A stretch of DNA of 64,000 bases from Hypomesus transpacificus (GCF_021917145.1 NC_061081.1:8580100-8644099), one strand, 5' to 3'. Positions 12,501-26,702 are shown, numbered from the stretch's first letter. Program-made: numbers and translations. The notes: generated by a model from the letters alone, not told the origin.

Positions 12501-15500
12501 TGGGCTTGGAGCACCTGGGGCCCACACACACACAGAGACATGCACACAAACACACACACACCCATGTGCACAGATGGACACACACACAGACATGCACGCA
12601 CGGATGCACATGTGCAAAGACACATGTGCAGATGCACACACAGAGGAGGAAAGGACAGACAAAAGTTACACGCAAGAACATATACAGATTCTGAACATGT
12701 TGATGAGTAAAAACAATCATGCACACCTAATTACACACACACGCACACACACTGACAGTACCTGCATCTGGCTATCACATTCTTCTTCACCTCCCAAAGC
12801 AGAAGCCATTAGCCTTCTATCTTAGAACCAGCTTTCACTGTGTAGAAAACTACACTCAACCTAACTCTTAAAGAGAGAGAAACATACGAGAAGAGAGGGG
12901 AGGGGAGAGAGAGAGCGAACAAGAGAAACAGAGAGAGAGAGAGGAGAAGAGCGATCACGCCCAGAGAGAAGGATCGACAAAGTGCTTCATTTCCTAGCGC
13001 AGTGCGCTGGGAAAACCAACACCACGGTGTTGGCTGTCAAATCTCACTGCATACAAGACACACCCGACCTCCAACAGGCCTAACAGTATACTAGAGTACA
13101 AAAACACAGCCCGTAACACACAGATAAAGAGATACAGACCTAGCAAAGTCCTATGATAGAAGAGATAGACAGACACTACTCGTTTTTTTTACTTCAGGCT
13201 GAGGACTGTCTTTGATGATCGCAGAATTATTATCCCATCATATGATCAAACTCCCAAAGGGGAGGAACCTTGGGAGGGTTGGTAGCCAAGTACCGTACAG
13301 TGATTGGGTCTCTGGGTTGGGGTGGGGCTACAGCTCATTTGACCCCCTCCCTTCACCTCTCTCTCTTTCTCTCCCTCTCTCTGTCCTCTGCCCCTCCCAA
13401 GTCTGGATATCTTCATTTATCAGGCCAGTTGGGCCCAAGGCACCAGAGGATAAACATTGTATCTAGTGTTGACCAGGGGCTCAACAAAGCCTTAACTGTA
13501 TGGGTAAGGATTAGAGAAAGTGAAGAGTTTTTCTACATGTACATATATACTAATATATGTCACATATAAGTAATACTTTTATAGAAAAAAGAAAAAATCT
13601 AACATATATGTTTTTTTTTAATCATTTTGTTTGCCATCCGGAAGAAAATTCCTGCCCTTATCTTATCAGTTTAAACCTTTGCTTTCACCCTCACATACAA
13701 ACATCCACATTACTTAACATTACGCTTACACCATACGGCATATTTGAACCAAGATTTCTTCCCAGTTGTCACACATTTGTTGCAATTGTGCTCTGACCTT
13801 TTGCTTGAGACCGTAGTTGACCTCCAGTTCCATGAGCAGGACGCTCTTCCGGACGTTGAGGGTCTTCTGCAGCTCGTCAAATGTGGTGTGGATGTCCCCC
13901 TCGATTGAGCTCTTCTGATTGGTCAGCTGCTGCAATATCTCTGACAGTACCTGCAGGGCCGAGTCAATCTCTGGCAGCCTGGGGGAGAAAGAAAGAAAGA
14001 GAGAGAGAAAGAGAGAGAGAGAGCGAGTGGGGGTGGGGGTGGGGAAGGGAGGGAAGAAGACCATTGCAAAGAAAGAGAGTTAGGAAGGAGAACAACTTGA
14101 GGGAGAAAAGAAGAAGCAGTATTTTCCCTGGGTCTTAATAGCTTGGTGTCCCCCAAGAGTCCATGCCTGTTTTTCATTTATTCCATTGTAATGGAGGTTT
14201 TCCAATACAGAAGGCACATCCTGGGGTACACAACACCAACATGTAGTACCTGTTTTTGACAGCGTCAAGCTGGCCCTGCAGGGAGGCCTTGTGTTGTTCC
14301 ACCACGTCTCTGAGGGGAACGGTGGGGTGGTCGCCATGCTCGCCGCTTGTACACTCCTGACACATGGCCGTCTCACATTGCGGGCAGTAAAACTCCATCA
14401 CCTTGGCAACACGGAAGTTCAGAAGTACACTTTGTTGGCACAAGGAAATGTTCTACTAAGTAGGAGCCGTGCCAGTGGAAACTCCTCTGGAGCACAGGGA
14501 CTTAACACAAACAATACACCCCGAGGAACATTAATAATGGCTGCCTCACTGCAAATCCCATGCATTCATGAAAATAAACCAGTTGATATGGGGACCAGAG
14601 AGACTGAGGAGAAGAGAGGTGAGGAGGCCAGACAGAAAGAGACAGAGAGAGAGACAGAAAAACAGACAAAGTGAAAAAGAGAGAGAGACTGTCATAGTCT
14701 GATATGTCATGGCCAATGAAGGTCAACCCAATCAGAAATGATCAGAAATGTCAAAAAGTCAAAAAAAATCTATCTACTAAAAACAGTCAGCTGCTCAGTT
14801 TAATTATTGAAAGGTGCATCACGTGTGTGTGTGTCTTACATTCCCCCCGTGGTTGGGACAAGAGAGCGGTTGACCCGTGGCGACGGAGGCGATGGTGTCA
14901 AGCTCCGCCGCTTGGTGGGTGTGGCTGTCGGCGGGGCGTTGCAGAACGTCCATCAGGTTGGTGATGAAGAAGTTGCTCTGGAGCGCCGCCACGCCTTTCT
15001 CCGGCAAGATGGACGTCTGGCGACACACGGGGCACGACAGCGTCAGGCTGTGGGCCGGGATGTAGTTCTGCAGACACCTGGGAGGGGCAAGGAGCAGGCA
15101 ACCAACTGAGAAGGGGGTGGGTAAGATCTAATAAACACTCCAATAAGAAAAGAGGAGGCACACAAACACACACACACAGCAACTAAGCAAATGAGCCTCT
15201 TGGGCCGGTGCTAGTTGCGTCATGTGGCTCTCTAGCTCTCTGCAACAACGAGAGCAGAGGAGACAGGCTCTGTGTTCTCTGTAGCACAAAGACAGACAGA
15301 CTTGGAGGGTGACACTGACCAGCCCCAGAAGTACTATGACTCCAGGGTGACACACACGGCAGCCATTTTGTAATGTTCTTTCTGTCATTTACTGTAACTG
15401 ACTGGCTTAAAGCTACCTCAGGAATATGCCCACATCTTTTCATTAACTAGCAGACACATTCAACACGCATAAACAAACACACAACCCACACATCACACAA

Positions 15501-15662
15501 AAGAGCTAAGAGAAACATGTCCACTTACTTCTCACAGAAGGTATGCAAGCAAGGCAGAACTTTGGGGTTGTCGTATCGATCCAGGCAGATACTGCAGATC
15601 AGGAACTGCTTGTCGATCTGGTGCACCACTGGGCTGGGGATACAGGAGCTTTCACTGGCCAT
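9575..15662 (-). CDS. trim2: TRIM2 RING-type E3 ubiquitin ligase (RBCC-filamin-NHL)
   Basis: Tripartite-motif protein 2, known as a brain-enriched E3 ubiquitin ligase acting on neurofilament light chain and Bim. Coding exons, 5' to 3' on the minus strand: 15662-15529, 15077-14840, 14401-14250, 13978-13798, 12514-11791, 11402-11299, 11120-10953, 10645-10477, 10134-9923, 9727-9575. They join in phase to 744 aa, the length I recall for the human protein. The start MASESSC precedes [24 protein letters not shown] is about residues 23-64 (CSIC, HTFCEKC, CPVC), B-box about 113-154 ([11 protein letters not shown]), then a coiled coil. The filamin repeat is about 320-421 ([19 protein letters not shown]), and six NHL blades run from about 475 to the terminal FKVYRYLQ. 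The acidic TNDGQF and NKACCVF positions fit TRIM2 better than its paralogue TRIM3. Teleosts have duplicate trim2 genes; a or b cannot be assigned here. Confidence 0.97.
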
Positions 15663-15701
15663 CCTAACACATAAGGGTCCCTCCGCCTCTCACCCTGCGC
15701 C
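15663..15701 (-). other. trim2: trim2 5' UTR part of the first coding exon
   Basis: On the minus strand an acceptor (ctctgtgcag) precedes an exon starting at 15701 and running into the ATG at 15662. There is therefore a 39-nt leader in this exon and at least one upstream non-coding exon. Confidence 0.7.
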
Positions 15702-18096
15702 CTGCACAGAGGGGGAGAGAGGGTGAGGAAGGGCCATGTGTGCAGCCTCTCGTACGTCATCCACACACCACTGGGTGCCATTTTAAAAGAAGAAGATCAA
15801 AGGTGGTCACAGATGCAAACACACAACTCAGGAACCAAAGCGACACGCCTGCAGGGGTCCAGGCAGAGACAGTCAGAGAAGTGGCCCACTGACACAAACG
15901 TCATACATCCTTACCCTCCTTCCTCCCACACACAGAGGAAATGCCAAGACTCTCTCGCACACACACACACACACACACATTAAGGGTCAATGACAGTGTG
16001 CGAGCTACACAAACATCCTCATATGGATTGTGTTTACTATGTTTGCTAGTGGAGCATCCATAGGACAAGCTGTTTGACAGTTTGGTCTATAGAACACAAT
16101 GAGATATGTTGGTTTACAATATCTCTCACTCAAACAAACTACTGTTGAATTTTCGCAATAAATCCCATAGAACCTAAATGAATGCTATCCAGTACTGTAG
16201 CACATCACAACATCACAACAATATGCTTCAATCAAAAGCTTAAATTACTTTCTAAAGTAATGAATGACTGAAGTCAATCACTTTACACTTTAAAATATCT
16301 CTCCATGTGACAACCTGACCCAGAGGCTGGTTGAGAGGTCTAATTCAGATGATGGAGTCTGCCTGAATGACGGCATCCATGCCAACTAGTCAGACAAAGC
16401 AGATATTTGCCATAGAGCATGGGCCATGTCCCAAACTGACCTGTAGCCTCAATGTCTAGCATGTAGGTATAGCCCCTATAGATAAAGTGTCTCCTTGAAA
16501 GGATTGGACTGATTGTTGAACTACAGCCTAGCTGATTGAAGAGCTAGATGGAGGTGAAGCTGTGTTACATTGGAAACTAGTGAAGCAGTGAAGATGTGAG
16601 CTTGTCCCTGTAGTTAAGGGACTACAGTGCTGATCTTTTCAAAGAGAAAGTACTAATAAATATTTGATTAGGTTTGGAAAGCAAAGTCGGAACAGCAGGT
16701 CAGCACAGTCTGCAGATAGTCAATAAACGCTGACTCACAGCAAACACAAACAGCGTACAGTCTTCTTCAACATCCTATACCAAGCAGAACATGAACTCAT
16801 TATATTGGCATATAGGCTGCAAGCTCCACTGCCATGTACCCAGAGAGGCTTGATGAGGAACTACATTGTCTGATCACATCAGTCCTGGATAACCTGAACC
16901 ACAGACGTTTTAATCACAGCTTACATATGGATGATAAACTTCCCCCAGACCTACCAAACCCTTCCTGTCAACCTGTCAGGTTTTGAATATCTATCATCTT
17001 TGCCTGCTTTAACAGAGGAGCGTCAGGGCTAACTGGAACAGATCTGGCACCTGACAGACAGTAGCTGACCTTAGAATATGTGTCAGCCTCTTTACCACAT
17101 TTAAGCCAGGCAAAGAAACAGGCCAGGCCTTGCTGCTGTTAAGACCCCCAGGGAAACTCCTGCTTTCTCACTGACTCTCTCACTCGCTCTCTCTCTCACT
17201 GTCTCTCTCTCTCACTGTCTGTCTCTCTCACCGGCTCTCTCTCTCTCACAGGCTCTCTCTCTCTCTCTCAGTACGTGCCAGAAAATAGCTTGAGGAGGAG
17301 AAAAGAATGGGGACCCGTTGCCTTGGCAACTGGGATGGAGAGGAGGTCAACTTCACCCATGTGACTTTTGTAAATCCTAGTTACTCATGTTGGTACTAGT
17401 CTGCTTTTTAACAGTGACGGCATGATTGACAACAGTATTGATCCGTGGTGTTTACTACCTCTGATAATCTAAAGGGAAAGAGGAAACCCTGTTACTTCCT
17501 GATATATTTGTACCCTAACCACTACTTTACTACCCCCCCCCCCCCCCACTCCACCCCCCCACCACACACACGCACACACAATCTGTAGCCACAACGAACG
17601 ATGCCTGAACAATTCCAGGAAGCAGACAGGCAGATAAGTAGTGCATGAAATATGGAAGCCATCATTAAAACCTTCAGCCCACAAATCCCTCTGCCAGCCC
17701 CATCCCTACACAACACAGCTCAACACAACAGCACAACCCCTGTCCCCTGCCACACTGCAGGGTGAGGATGCATTCTGCTACAAAAGTTACATCATCTTTA
17801 TATAAGACAGTCTGTGCCAAATTAAAGGATTTCTGCTGGATTGATCGCTCTGAGTGTGGAGTAGCAGTGTGTTACAGTGGAGAAAGCATGTTAAGGCTTA
17901 ACTCACATGTAAAGTTCCATTTGCAAAGCAAATATTCGATTTATTGAATGCCCCTGTTCCACAGCTGCACTGAAGACATTGCTTCTTAATACATCTACCC
18001 TCATTCATCACTCAATCAATACATAAAAAGCATGAAATACTCTTATTTGACCACAATACTGGAATGAATTGTAAATAAACAAGTGGGAGCACTTAC
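15702..18096 (-). other. trim2: trim2 intron before the first coding exon
   Basis: No coding sequence recognised. Contains a CA tract at about 15957-15979, a CT-rich imperfect microsatellite at about 17160-17271 and a C15 run at 17533-17547. Confidence 0.5.
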
Positions 18097-18800
18097 GCGG
18101 TCCACAGCACCCACTCCTCACAGCGATCAACAGGCGTCACCCATCCCTACACACACTGTCACGACCACCAGTGCCCCCCAGCCAATGCAAGCTCACAGAA
18201 CCAGACTGTACCATGTCCTGCCAGTCAACAGGAGCTCCATGACGCACCAGTGGAGTCACTCAGGGTGAACATCGCCTAGCATGCAGCCACTGGGAGAGGA
18301 CTCTACCCCCCTCCCTTCCAGGTAGAGATGAGTTGATCCGGCTTTAAGAAGCGCTAAGCCATGAAAGAGATGACGATATGTACGAGGAGAGTGCGTGAGT
18401 GAATATAAAATTAAGATAGCAGGGTGGGTGGGGGCCGAGGGGGAGAGGGATTCATTGTGAGTGCGCCGTGGACGTGTGGACCTGCGTCTGTACTCGGAGC
18501 CAATCAATTGTTGTTACATCATCCTCCCTCCCTCTACCCCTCTGCCCTCCATCACAGTCTCTCTCTATCTCTCTCTCTCTCTCTCTCTCTTTCGCTCTCT
18601 CTCAGTTTCTCCTGCCCTTTCCCTCCCTCCTTCTCTTCCGCCCATCTCTCTGAAGTTAATGCTGGCTCACTGCAGCTAGCACAGCTAACATAGCATCCTG
18701 GGAAGGGTGGGCAGCAGCGGCAAGAAGCAGAGAGTGGATTGGCTGACAGCATAGAGCCCAGCCAATGTGAAAGAGAGCAACCGGTGTGATTCAACTCAGG
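18097..18800 (-). promoter_or_regulatory. trim2: Candidate proximal trim2 leader exon and promoter region
   Basis: On the minus strand a good donor (CCGC|GTAAGTGCTC) ends an exon at 18097. Upstream, about 18490-18800, lie several CCAAT boxes in both orientations (for example near 18498, 18739 and 18801) and a CT microsatellite at about 18556-18605. No TATA box is obvious. The exon could be a first exon or an internal leader exon; the right-hand limit is a guess. Confidence 0.38.
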
Positions 18801-19233
18801 GACCAATGACGGGGCAGCTAACACCATCAGAGAAAGTATCGGAGTGTGTGTGTCTACGCATTTTGCTGACTCACTGCACACACCGGCAGAGAGTGAGAGA
18901 GCAAAAGCAGAAATAGAGAGACATGCTCGGAGGACAGAGAAGGAGAGAGAGAGAGGGGGAGGAGACTGTGAGGGAGAGAGCGACGACCACGATCAAAGAG
19001 CCAGTCAGATATGCACACGCATGCAGGCACATATGTGCACACACACAGACCCAGACACACACACACACACCATGTCAACAGTGAAATACTGCATAGGTGA
19101 ATTGAGGTCAACAGAATAGCTCTACAGGAGAGAGTCAAGCCAGATGTAATGTTATCCCAACATGCTACTTGTGAAGGCACAGTAACTCTAGTCAAACGGA
19201 ACCCACGAGTGTGTGCCTGCGCAGACAGGCGTG

Positions 19234-19281
19234 ACAGAATAGAACAGAATAGAACAGAATAGAAAAGAATAGAACAGAATA
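19234..19281. repeat. Decamer tandem repeat (AGAATAGAAC)n
   Basis: About five copies of a 10-bp unit, AGAATAGAAC, with one AAAAG variant, inside the presumed trim2 intron. Confidence 0.8.
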
Positions 19282-21662
19282 TAAACTTGAGTCTCAATCC
19301 CACAGAACAAAAGTTCTTTCTTGTGCACTGGTTGCATCCTGTCTACATGACTACACACTCTCATACCTCACTGCTTCACTAAGAAAAAGCGACTTGCACA
19401 AAGACAAGAGAAGACCTGGACCAAAAAGAAAGCCAAACACAAAGCGCCCTACGCAGGGTCCACTGTATCTATTGAAGGCAAAGAACCCCTTCCTTTATGG
19501 AGCCTGAATCAGAGAGCCCTCTGCCCAGCCTTGAGCCTAGACCCTGGCCCATGGGCCGCTGGTAGAGAATACTGATGAGACTGCATTCTCAGACAGCCTT
19601 CATCTGATGGGAGAGGAGTCCACTCTGGAGAGACGGCACGTTAAACACATCACATTCCTTCTGAATCTGAGAGGATACACACACACACACAGACTTTTTG
19701 ACAATCCTCACAGAGTTGATTCTGCTCCAGCGTCCACAATAATGAGCCAGTCCGACACAGAACACCCACAGAGCAGAGTGTTCCCTCTTACAGTCCAGAC
19801 TCTGGGGCGACATGGTGACTCACACAGGCCTGAGGCTTGAACCTGAAGTTGAAGCTATGTCTCCACCCCCCCCCCCCCCCCACCCTGAACCCCCCCCCCC
19901 CCCCCTGTACTCACCAGTCCTGTTCAGAGACAGTGCCCCTGCTCACAGCCCCCTCACTGTTCTGTCTCACTCAGCTCAAACACTCCCATCAACACTCCGG
20001 CCCTCTTTCCCTCCCCATCACACAACTCGTTCCAGAGCTCTGACCTCAGCTGTTTTCCCTCCCTCCCCCCCGTCTCTTTCTCTCTAACTTTCCATTTCTC
20101 TCCATCACTTCACTATTTGGAAAGTGCCCTGCCAACACAAAATCCCTCATCACCCTGTACAATGATGATTCTACCAGAAAGGGCCGCTGGTGCTTTCAAA
20201 ACGTAAACAAGCCAGAAAGACAGCTCCCAAGAGACAGCCTGCTGTACCTCACACGACACACACGTACAGTACAGGCACAATGACCCTGTCCCACCCACCA
20301 ACACTGCACACAAACACATCCCACACACACCAACCCTACATATCACCCCTACTACACACACAGACACAAACACGTGCAGCAGGGCAGCAGTCTAGCGCAG
20401 GCTCAGCGCCATGCCACCAGGCCAGTGTTCAGACACTGAAGCTGCAGCGAGTGCAGGGTATTTACAGAGCTGGAGAGGCCGTGTTAAAGAGGCCCAGCGT
20501 CCCACCGAGGAATCCTGAGGGCCCAGCACACACAAACACACACACCTACGCGAATACACACATACACAGATATGCTCACACACACACACACAAACACATA
20601 CCACGAAGGCAAGGGTAGTGGGAGAGGCACATAATGAATACTAGTCAAGTCCCTCCACACACAGGACACTCCAACAGCACCAAGCCTCCAGCCCTCCCTC
20701 CAGACCAGCTAGACACACACACACCTAGCTAAGAGACTGACAGATCCACACCTAGCTGTCCTAGCCACTTAAGCTCGCCTCAGATGGACCAGACCATTCA
20801 CACCTGACAGGAGTCTCATGCCATCACATTCATCACTCTTCAAATCCAAACAAGCAACTGAGCTGTGCTGAGTGGTTGCTGTGCAAGTCTTTGTTGGGTA
20901 ACTAGGGGCCACCATCACCATAATCACACCAGACATGATGATGAGGGGGATGTCTTCACACCCCCCACAGGAAAGCATCTCTGTCACGTAGCTTGAAGGC
21001 CATGATGAAAGCAATGTTGAGAGGTCTGAACGGAGGATTTCTTAGCTCTCCTACACAATGAGGATTTACGACAGCAGTGTTTATGGTTTTCATTACTTAA
21101 CATTTTCGATAAGACGACATTCTGCTTTTACCTTGTGTGCTTAAATGTTTTAACATGAACAGACCCAGCATTGTATCCCTGGATATCCCAATATCCTTAC
21201 CCTCCTCCATCATCCTATAGAACCCACACCACTTCAACCAACCATTTGTTCATCCATGTCAAGATTCATATATTTGAAGATGACATTCAGTAGTTGCTTG
21301 GATAATCCCAATCTGGAGCACAACATTTTATTATGGTCTGTTTGCGGGCTCTGTGTGCTTTATTGTTGGCAATGGTGAGAAAAGCCCCTCCCCCGGTTGA
21401 AAGGACAGTACGCACACACCCACATGCACATACACACTATCCTCAGACACACCACCCTAACACACACACATACACCACCCACACACCACCCTCACACACA
21501 CACATACACACCACCCTTACACACATATACACCATTGTCATGCACACATAGACAATCCTCTCAGAGACACACACTAATCTAAAATGTTCACCAGAGAAGG
21601 GATGATGAGAGATTATGGAGGGCGGCAACACGGTCAGGACCCTCACCATCCCCCCTCCCCAT

Positions 21663-21880
21663 CCCTTCATCCCCCCCTGCTCCTCCCTCCCTCCATCCTC
21701 CCCTCCTATTCCTCTTCCTCTACACCACCTCTGGCTCCTCCTCCCTCCCTCCATCCTCCCCTCCTACTCCTCTTCCTCTACACCACCTCTGGCTTCTCCT
21801 CCCTCCCTCCATCCTTCCCTCCTACTCCTCTTCCTCTACACCACCTCTTTCTCCTCCTCCACGTCCCTCCATCCTCTCCC
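21663..21880. repeat. 58-bp pyrimidine-rich minisatellite, about three copies
   Basis: The landmark TACACCACCT recurs at 21721, 21779 and 21837, exactly 58 bp apart, within CCTCCCTCCATCC-type sequence. The third copy diverges at its right end. Confidence 0.8.
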
Positions 21881-23606
21881 CTCCCTTCTCTTCACTTCAG
21901 ATTCCCCCCTCACAAAGCCACTAATGAACTGAAACAGGTCACACTAGTTCAAACAACACATAACTGCATAGCAGTGCTTGTGTGTGAGAGTGAGTGTGAA
22001 AGTGTGTGTGTGTGTGTGTGTGTGTAGGTGTGGGAGGTTATCAGCGTGGGCAGACAGCAGCATGACGTCAGTATGAAGACATTAGAAACTCTGACATAAG
22101 GGTGGCAGCAAATGTGTATTGATGTATGTGGTAATGAAATACGATATCTAGCTCCAACACTCAGCTGGTATCCATTATAGAGACAGTTAGAGTATTTGGT
22201 ATCTAGTCTGTATTTAATGTGATAAACTTGGGTTTAATACACTGGCTTCATTACCTAATTAATCAACCGACATTATATTTTTTGCAGGGGATTCAATTTG
22301 ACATCGCCAAACTGACATACGAGTAGTATTAGACCATTTCCTTCCATTTCAGTTTGAGAATAATTGTATTAAAATGAACCTGTTAGAAGGAACACTGGTC
22401 ATATTAGTGGTTGGTTGATAGTTGACAGATATGCAGCAAGAACCTTTTCCTCTGGCCTGTCACTAACAAAATTGCAGTCCCTTATTTTTGGTCATGTAAC
22501 ACATACAAACACACATACAAAAAGACACACACACAGTATTGTCTCGCATTGCCGTATCTTCTGTCCTCAGGCTGTGTGGTTAGCAGATGTGGATCTGAGG
22601 GACGGTTCCCCTTCAAGATGGTTCTGGAACAGTACTGTTACAAACATTCATACACATACACACTCACTTAAAATATGTGTGCTATACGGAAGTACCTGTA
22701 TAAAACATGCAAGCTCAAAAGTCAACATCATAATACTGATAGCATTGACACAGTGAAGCAGACTCACATAATATCAAAACCAGCAGAGATCCTTCAAGTG
22801 AAAAACAGGAAACAGGAAATTAGGTTATTCAACTCACTAAATAACTGCAAATGTGTCACAGGCACCCAGGAGTAATAAAGAAAATAATGTATAAATGCCT
22901 GCAAGGGAAACAAGATCTAGGCAGAGGGGAAGCTAATTGAACACCTGCAAGATGAAAAACAATGTACATCTTAAGCATGAACTAGTTAAACTAGTTGAAC
23001 ATGTAACACATGCTTGTTAGAGCATGTGTTACACCGCGTTTATAGTGGGTTATTACAGGTGCACTGTGGCACTTTCAGTTTGAACAGGAGGTGCACACAA
23101 AGAAATAAAAACACACACACAGTGGTCTTTCCTTGCAGGTCATCTCTAAAACTTCCACCTTCCTCGAACCAAATCTCTCCCTACTATTTTCCAGCTGTCC
23201 ATTTCTCTCTTCCACTGCTCTCTCCCTCTCCAACCTTCTCCCTCCATCACTGACAGTAAACCCCAGAAGAGAAGCACTTACTTCAGCTCCATGTCTGCTC
23301 TCCTTGTTTCCCTCTTCCTCAGTGGGAGAATGTCCACGCTGCCCTCTCTGTCAACTAATCCTTCTCATCTCTGACACTGTGTGTTGTGTGTGTGTGCGTG
23401 GGTGTGTGTGAGCGAGAGAGTGAGAGAGAGAGAGAGGCTGGTGTTATAATAACGCAAACAGACTGACAGGGAGCTGTCGGGGTGAGCAGAGAGGGAGGGG
23501 GAGGGGCCCTGTCGTCAGGGGAGATGAAGCAGCCAATCGCAGGGGCGTTTGGGTGCTCAGGGGCGGCCCCATAGTGTGTGTGGATCTAAAAACCCCACAG
23601 AGGCCG

Positions 23607-23718
<112 letters not shown>

Positions 23719-25527
23719 CAGATAAGAGGGAAGGGAGTAGGAAGGGATCTGCTAAATGACAGGAGCAGAGAGGAGGAAACAGGACGTGGCTGCAGCCAGT
23801 CAGACTGTCGATTGACATTGTCATAAAATGTTGTGTGTTGGAGCACAGCAGATTCAAATGTCATATTGGAGGTGTAATTGTTGAGTAAACAACTTGCATA
23901 CAAAATAAGCACACAGGCATGTTTTCTGTATACCTGTTCGCAAAAATGATTAAACATTAAAGTTATATATCTAAATTATTTGCCTTCTAAAAGGCATAAA
24001 CTTGTAAGAAACTGAAAAACAGACTCAGAGATCTTAACTACAGATCCCCCGTGAAGTAAGGGATGAGGTCATGGATGATGTCACTGTAGTCAGGTACTAA
24101 CACACAGGGAGCTCCATGCACAAGTCCCACAGGGGAAGATCCCCCCCTTGAGCTTGGATGGTTTGTTAGCTTTAATAACAAACACATTCTCTCCATCTCA
24201 AGTTTCCAGTTTTTTTCTCCAGAGTGGATGATGACAGCTCTGAGGTAACGGTTGGCATGAAAACTACAATTCCAACTCATCATTAGCAAGGGAGTATGTA
24301 ACTACAGATGGCCACTGTAATGTTTATTTTTCCAGAATTCTGAACACAGTTGTCCAACAAACAGTAATTTCAGCACTAAAGTAACTGTATAGTCATCTCT
24401 TCCATACAAGAACATTTATATATCATTGTTTTGCTTCCCCCCCATCTTTGACATTCCATGGCCTTCCTATATTTGTGTGAAAAAGAAAGAAAAGACAGTA
24501 AGGATAAAAATGACCCGGCTCCACTAGACTATGCTCCAGTAGACCAATCACAACCAAGGATTTGAGGCCCTAACATGAGATCACCCAGGAGGAGGATGAG
24601 AGAAGACAGGGCTCTGACTGTAGTCTGACTGTGCTGGCAGACATGAAGAGATGTGGAGCAGCGTGGTGACAGCAGACAAGGCACAGCGTTTGCAGAGCAC
24701 TCTTTCATGCTTGGTTGAACAGTGGCTGAAAGAGCCTGGTCGGTATACACACGCACTCACACACACACAATATACATTGTCAAAGACAAATTCAAACACA
24801 CATGCTGAACGTTCATTTTGCTTCACAGACTAGAATAGGTCAGGTCATCAGCTCATAAACCTTCCTCTTCAATCTGCCATTCCCTCATTCAGTTGAATTA
24901 CATTCAAAAAAGGTCAGTCGACAAGATCATCTCTCCACACTCCCAATCCACCAAGGAGTGCACTGAAACATCACTGCGTTTCAGGAACCAAGGAAACCAG
25001 TTATTTTGGTGTGTGTGTGTGGGCAGGGGTGAGCGGGCCACTCATAGACACGATCAACACGCCTCTCATGTTCCAGTACAGAACTGAACTGAGACCTCAT
25101 CAGGGAAGCAGAGGAACACAGCGCTTCAACCATGAGGCTTTACATTATATAGGGTGGTTCACCAAAGCCTTATGTGATTCACAGCATATTGTACCAGATT
25201 AAGCATGATTAGGAATCACCCAAAAATCCATACATGTAGAAGACAAAGCCACATAGTATAAGCATGCACACACAAGCACACAAACTCTCTCACACACACC
25301 CGCGCTCATGGATCACTAAACAGGTTGGTTTCCAATTCAAACCAATTAGCTCTAGTTAGTCCAGCTTTCATCCAGATGCCCATCGACCCCTATCGTAACA
25401 GAGGTCAGGAGGTCACAGGACAGCACTGCCCTGGGCTTCTGGGGCCTACGGTATATTTCCAAAATGGAAAGCATCAATAATGGTCATCGACAGCTTTCCC
25501 ACACCACTGGAAACAGTCAATATATGT

Positions 25528-26031
25528 GTTAGGATACAGGAAAGACTCAGTGTTAGGATACAGGAGAGACTCAGTGTTAGGATACAGGAGAGACTCAGTG
25601 TTAGGATACAGGAGAGACTCAGTGTTAGGATACAGGAGAGACTCAGTGTTAGGATACAGGAGAGACTCAGTGTTAGGATACAGGAAAGACTCAGTGTTAG
25701 GAAACAAAAGAGACTCAGTGTTAGGCTACAGGAAAGACTCAGTGTTAGGAAACAGAAGAGACTCAGTGTTAGGATACAGGTAAGACTCAGTGTTAGGATA
25801 CAGGAAAGACTCAGTGTTAGGAAACAGGAGAGACTCAGTGTTAGGATACAGGTAAGACTCAGTGTTAGGATACAGAAAAGACTCAGTGTTAGGAAACAGG
25901 AGAGACTCAGTGTTAGGATACAGGTAAGACTCAGTGTTAGGATACAGGAAAGACTCAGTGTTAGGATACAGGAGAGACTCAGTGTTAGGATACAGGAGAG
26001 ACTCAGTGTTACGATACAGGAAAGACTCTGT
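25528..26031. repeat. 24-bp minisatellite, 21 copies with higher-order structure
   Basis: Twenty-one successive 24-bp units of GTTAGGATACAGGAGAGACT plus CAGT. A degenerate unit and related TTAGGAGACAGGAGAGGACA copies extend it to about 26125. Variants differ at a few sites (ATAC/AAAC; GGAGAG/GGAAAG/GGTAAG). In the middle the order TAAG, AAAG, AAAC recurs about three times, so a 72-bp trimer has itself been duplicated. As 24 is divisible by three, both strands are open across the array. Confidence 0.95.
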
Positions 26032-26626
26032 ATTAGGACCCAGGGAAGACACTGGTAGGAGACAGGAGAGGACAGACTTATTAGGAGACAGGAAAGGACA
26101 GACTTCTTAGGAGACAGGAGAGGACAGACGACAGGGATTCTCCGTGTGCACCATGTGACAGACATACTGAGGCATCGAGACAAAAAGGAAAGCAGACACA
26201 AGTGACAGCAGTTGGGTTAGACTCATTTTTATGCTTAGACAACCTTGAATATAGGCCTAAAGTTGACCTCAGGGCTTTGAGTTAAGGCTGTTGTAGAGCG
26301 ACTTAGAGCAAGAACGCCTGGGAGATTACATACATACAGCAATACTTTTAGGTTTGTGACTGTAAAGAATAGGGACTTCATTTCCTGACAGATTCGGTGC
26401 TGTAGATTATTACATACAGTAAATATAGAATCGTATCCCTTGTGACCCCATCTAGGACTGCACTGCAGTGTTGCAGCAGAGACAGAGCTACGCACCCTGC
26501 TACATACTGCACCATTCGCTACTTCCTGGTCTCACACACACTTAGCTGTGATGTCAAACTACAGAGCTAAAGTACAACAATGCACCTGAGCTTGGGTCTA
26601 GGATAGAGGGCGAGGAAGGAAAGGAT

Positions 26627-26627
<1 letters not shown>

Positions 26628-26698
<71 letters not shown>
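26628..26698. repeat. (GA)n microsatellite
   Basis: About 70 bp of pure GA dinucleotide, 600 bp from the 24-bp minisatellite. Confidence 0.95.

Positions 26699-26702
<4 letters not shown>

Noticed and set aside
11672..12710. Antisense open frames of 340 and 231 codons on the plus strand
   Set aside because: They are shadows of the GC-rich trim2 filamin exon (11791-12514) and adjoining CA repeats.
20113..20669. Several frames rich in His/Thr or Cys/Val
   Set aside because: Translations of CA/TG microsatellites.
25480..26201. Long open frames of 192 and 251 codons on both strands, made of octapeptide repeats
   Set aside because: They are translations of the 24-bp minisatellite; openness on both strands follows from the unit length.
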